Source: Colius striatus (Eukaryota > Chordata > Aves > Coliiformes > Coliidae). Taken from it: 64,000 nt of DNA. Each line of letters begins with the position of its first letter. The first letter of the stretch is position 1. The stretch spans positions 52,150,152 to 52,214,151 of the forward strand of contig NC_084763.1 in assembly GCF_028858725.1 (NCBI RefSeq), written 5' to 3'. Below the pieces are notes generated by a model that had not been told where the DNA came from, did not search any database, and worked only from the letters and a program-made list of their open reading frames with translations. The position numbers were made by a program, and so were the translations under genes. This document shows, piece after piece, positions 62,881-64,000 of this stretch.

Positions 62881-63983
62881 GGCTTTTGCTTTTTTCCATG
62901 AGAAATGTTGAGACCATGTTCAAAATAACCAAGTGGTTCTTTGTGCATCAAATTTGAGTTTTTAGAGGATATAAACTAAACCTTTACTTAATATTTGATT
63001 GCAAATCATTGTGACATAGACTTGCTGTTACATTGCAACAGCAGACCTGAGTTTCAAAGTAATAGACACCTGTTTCATCAGTGACAAGGTTTTGATACTC
63101 CAGTTAAATTATTTTGTATTTTCTGTATTACTTCTTGCAGCACAGTAGAAACTTAATTCTAAAGATCTTGCTACGTAAAGATTTTGCTATTCAAAATCAA
63201 TCGAAATATAGTGCTTCCTTTGTTTTTCTTCTGCTTGCCTTAAAGGCTTTCCTGGCAAAATCTCTGTAATTTGCTTACTTATTTTTATATTTGTTATTAA
63301 AATAGTCTTAAAACCCCAAAACAACCGATTGAGAAGTGCTGCAACGTGTACTTGCTTGTACAAGTTCAGACAGGGGATGCTACTGTAATAGAACTTAATG
63401 ATCCCTTCCTCAGTTTACCCTGTGAGGTTTTAATCAATTTTGCTGAACACTGTACTAAAGATTCATCACTGTGAGAGAGGTAACTAATAATTAAGACCTG
63501 TGCAAAGCCTTTGCTTTTCCATCTGATCTTGGTGCTTTCGATTGTCTACCTAGATACTCAAAATTATGAACCTTACTTTGTCTAGTAAAAAGAACAGGTG
63601 AGGAGAATGCTCTGCTGAAGAGTTCATTTTAAGAAGTACATCTTGTGCTTGTCCTTGAAACCTCCAGCTCAGCTAAAATTAAAGATTATTTCTTTAATTC
63701 AAGTAATGTAATCAACAGCTAAGTTAATAGCTTTTTTTTTCAAACCCTGTTTCTTACAGTTGATGAGTTTCAAACCTTCATCTCAAATTCTGCATCATCC
63801 AGCAGTAACAATCCTTGTTTATATGGACTACTGGCTTCCTTCAGCATATATGTATTTTTCTGCTGCTGTTAGCTTCATCTCATTTTTATTTTTGAAAAAT
63901 GTAACTAAAATCTAGTCCTGGATTGAGTGATATCATCATAATTTACTCTGTGTGTTAATGGATGTGTAAGAATGAGTTGCAAT

Positions 63984-64000
63984 TTCTTTTTTTTCCTGCA
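63984..64000 (+). other. Polypyrimidine tract at window end, possible incomplete splice acceptor
   Basis: Thirteen of the fourteen bases from 63984 to 63997 are pyrimidine-type acceptor sequence, and the window then ends in 'gca'. If the next base is g, this becomes a strong 3' splice site (tttcctgcag), sense to PIP4K2A. A plausible branch region (gtgttaatgg) lies about 45 bases upstream. It may be the exon 2 acceptor or a decoy. Confidence 0.35.

Larger units (their letters stand above)
39965..64000 (+). other. PIP4K2A: PIP4K2A intron 1 (5' part, continues past window)
   Basis: The intron opens with GTAAGC at 39965. I found no sequence matching exon 2, which in this family begins with Ile-Asn-Glu-Leu, so the intron is at least 24 kb. 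A long first intron is usual for this gene. The first 400 bases are still CpG island; the rest is AT-rich. Contents I can name are a CR1 3' end (41942-42180), two weak MIR-like relics (52605-52665 and 58936-59000), and an old LINE with a young CR1 nested in it (61200-62880). The remaining stretches (40400-41940, 42180-52600, 52670-58930, 59000-61200 and 62880-63980) show only short A or T runs and chance ORFs. Confidence 0.9.

Noticed and set aside
63731..63760. Strong acceptor-like site (T-run ending in ttcttacag at about 63760)
   Set aside because: The sequence that follows does not encode the conserved PIP4K2A exon 2 start, so it is a decoy or unused site.
1..64000. CRISPR arrays, tRNA or rRNA genes, bacterial-type operons or insertion sequences
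   Set aside because: No regularly spaced direct repeats, no recognisable tRNA boxes or rRNA segments, and the window is clearly vertebrate nuclear DNA.

Overview
The window is nuclear DNA from a bird. The main evidence is repeated 5'-truncated CR1 LINE copies carrying the avian CR1 3' end (the 'ggttggaag..acct..agtccaac' block beside 'attctatga' units), an avian ERVL-type solo LTR, and a GC-rich vertebrate CpG-island promoter in otherwise AT-rich DNA. Two CR1 copies (3387-3932 and 61404-62078) look very alike and fairly young, so the lineage probably had recent CR1 activity. I cannot name the species.

The only protein-coding exon I can support is exon 1 of PIP4K2A (phosphatidylinositol-5-phosphate 4-kinase type 2 alpha), plus strand, 39824-39964. 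It encodes 47 residues and ends at a clean GTAAGC donor in phase 0. It lies in a CpG island (about 39440-40350) with GC boxes, an NRF1-like motif, guanine-quadruplex motifs and a short upstream ORF. The rest of the gene lies to the right: 39965-64000 is the first part of intron 1. The last bases of the window are a polypyrimidine tract ending in 'tgca', which would be a splice acceptor if the next base is g.

Layout: 1-39400 is intergenic DNA upstream of PIP4K2A, with no convincing protein-coding exon. It holds eight CR1 copies in both orientations, one well-supported solo LTR (19082-19675), two weaker LTR-like blocks (about 30893-31560 and 34560-35040), several worn MIR/CORE-SINE-like relics, a GGAA microsatellite (21831-21925), a C-rich tract (36457-36485) and a degenerate three-unit tandem repeat (37085-37590). 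Within intron 1, the notable items are a short CR1 3' end (41942-42180) and a nested pair near the right edge, where a young CR1 (61404-62078) sits inside an ancient CR1/L3-like LINE (about 61200-62880).

Almost all open reading frames in the window are chance frames or CR1 reverse-transcriptase remnants. I saw no bacterial-type systems, CRISPR arrays, tRNA or rRNA genes. Repeat family names come from recalled sequence patterns, not from a database search.
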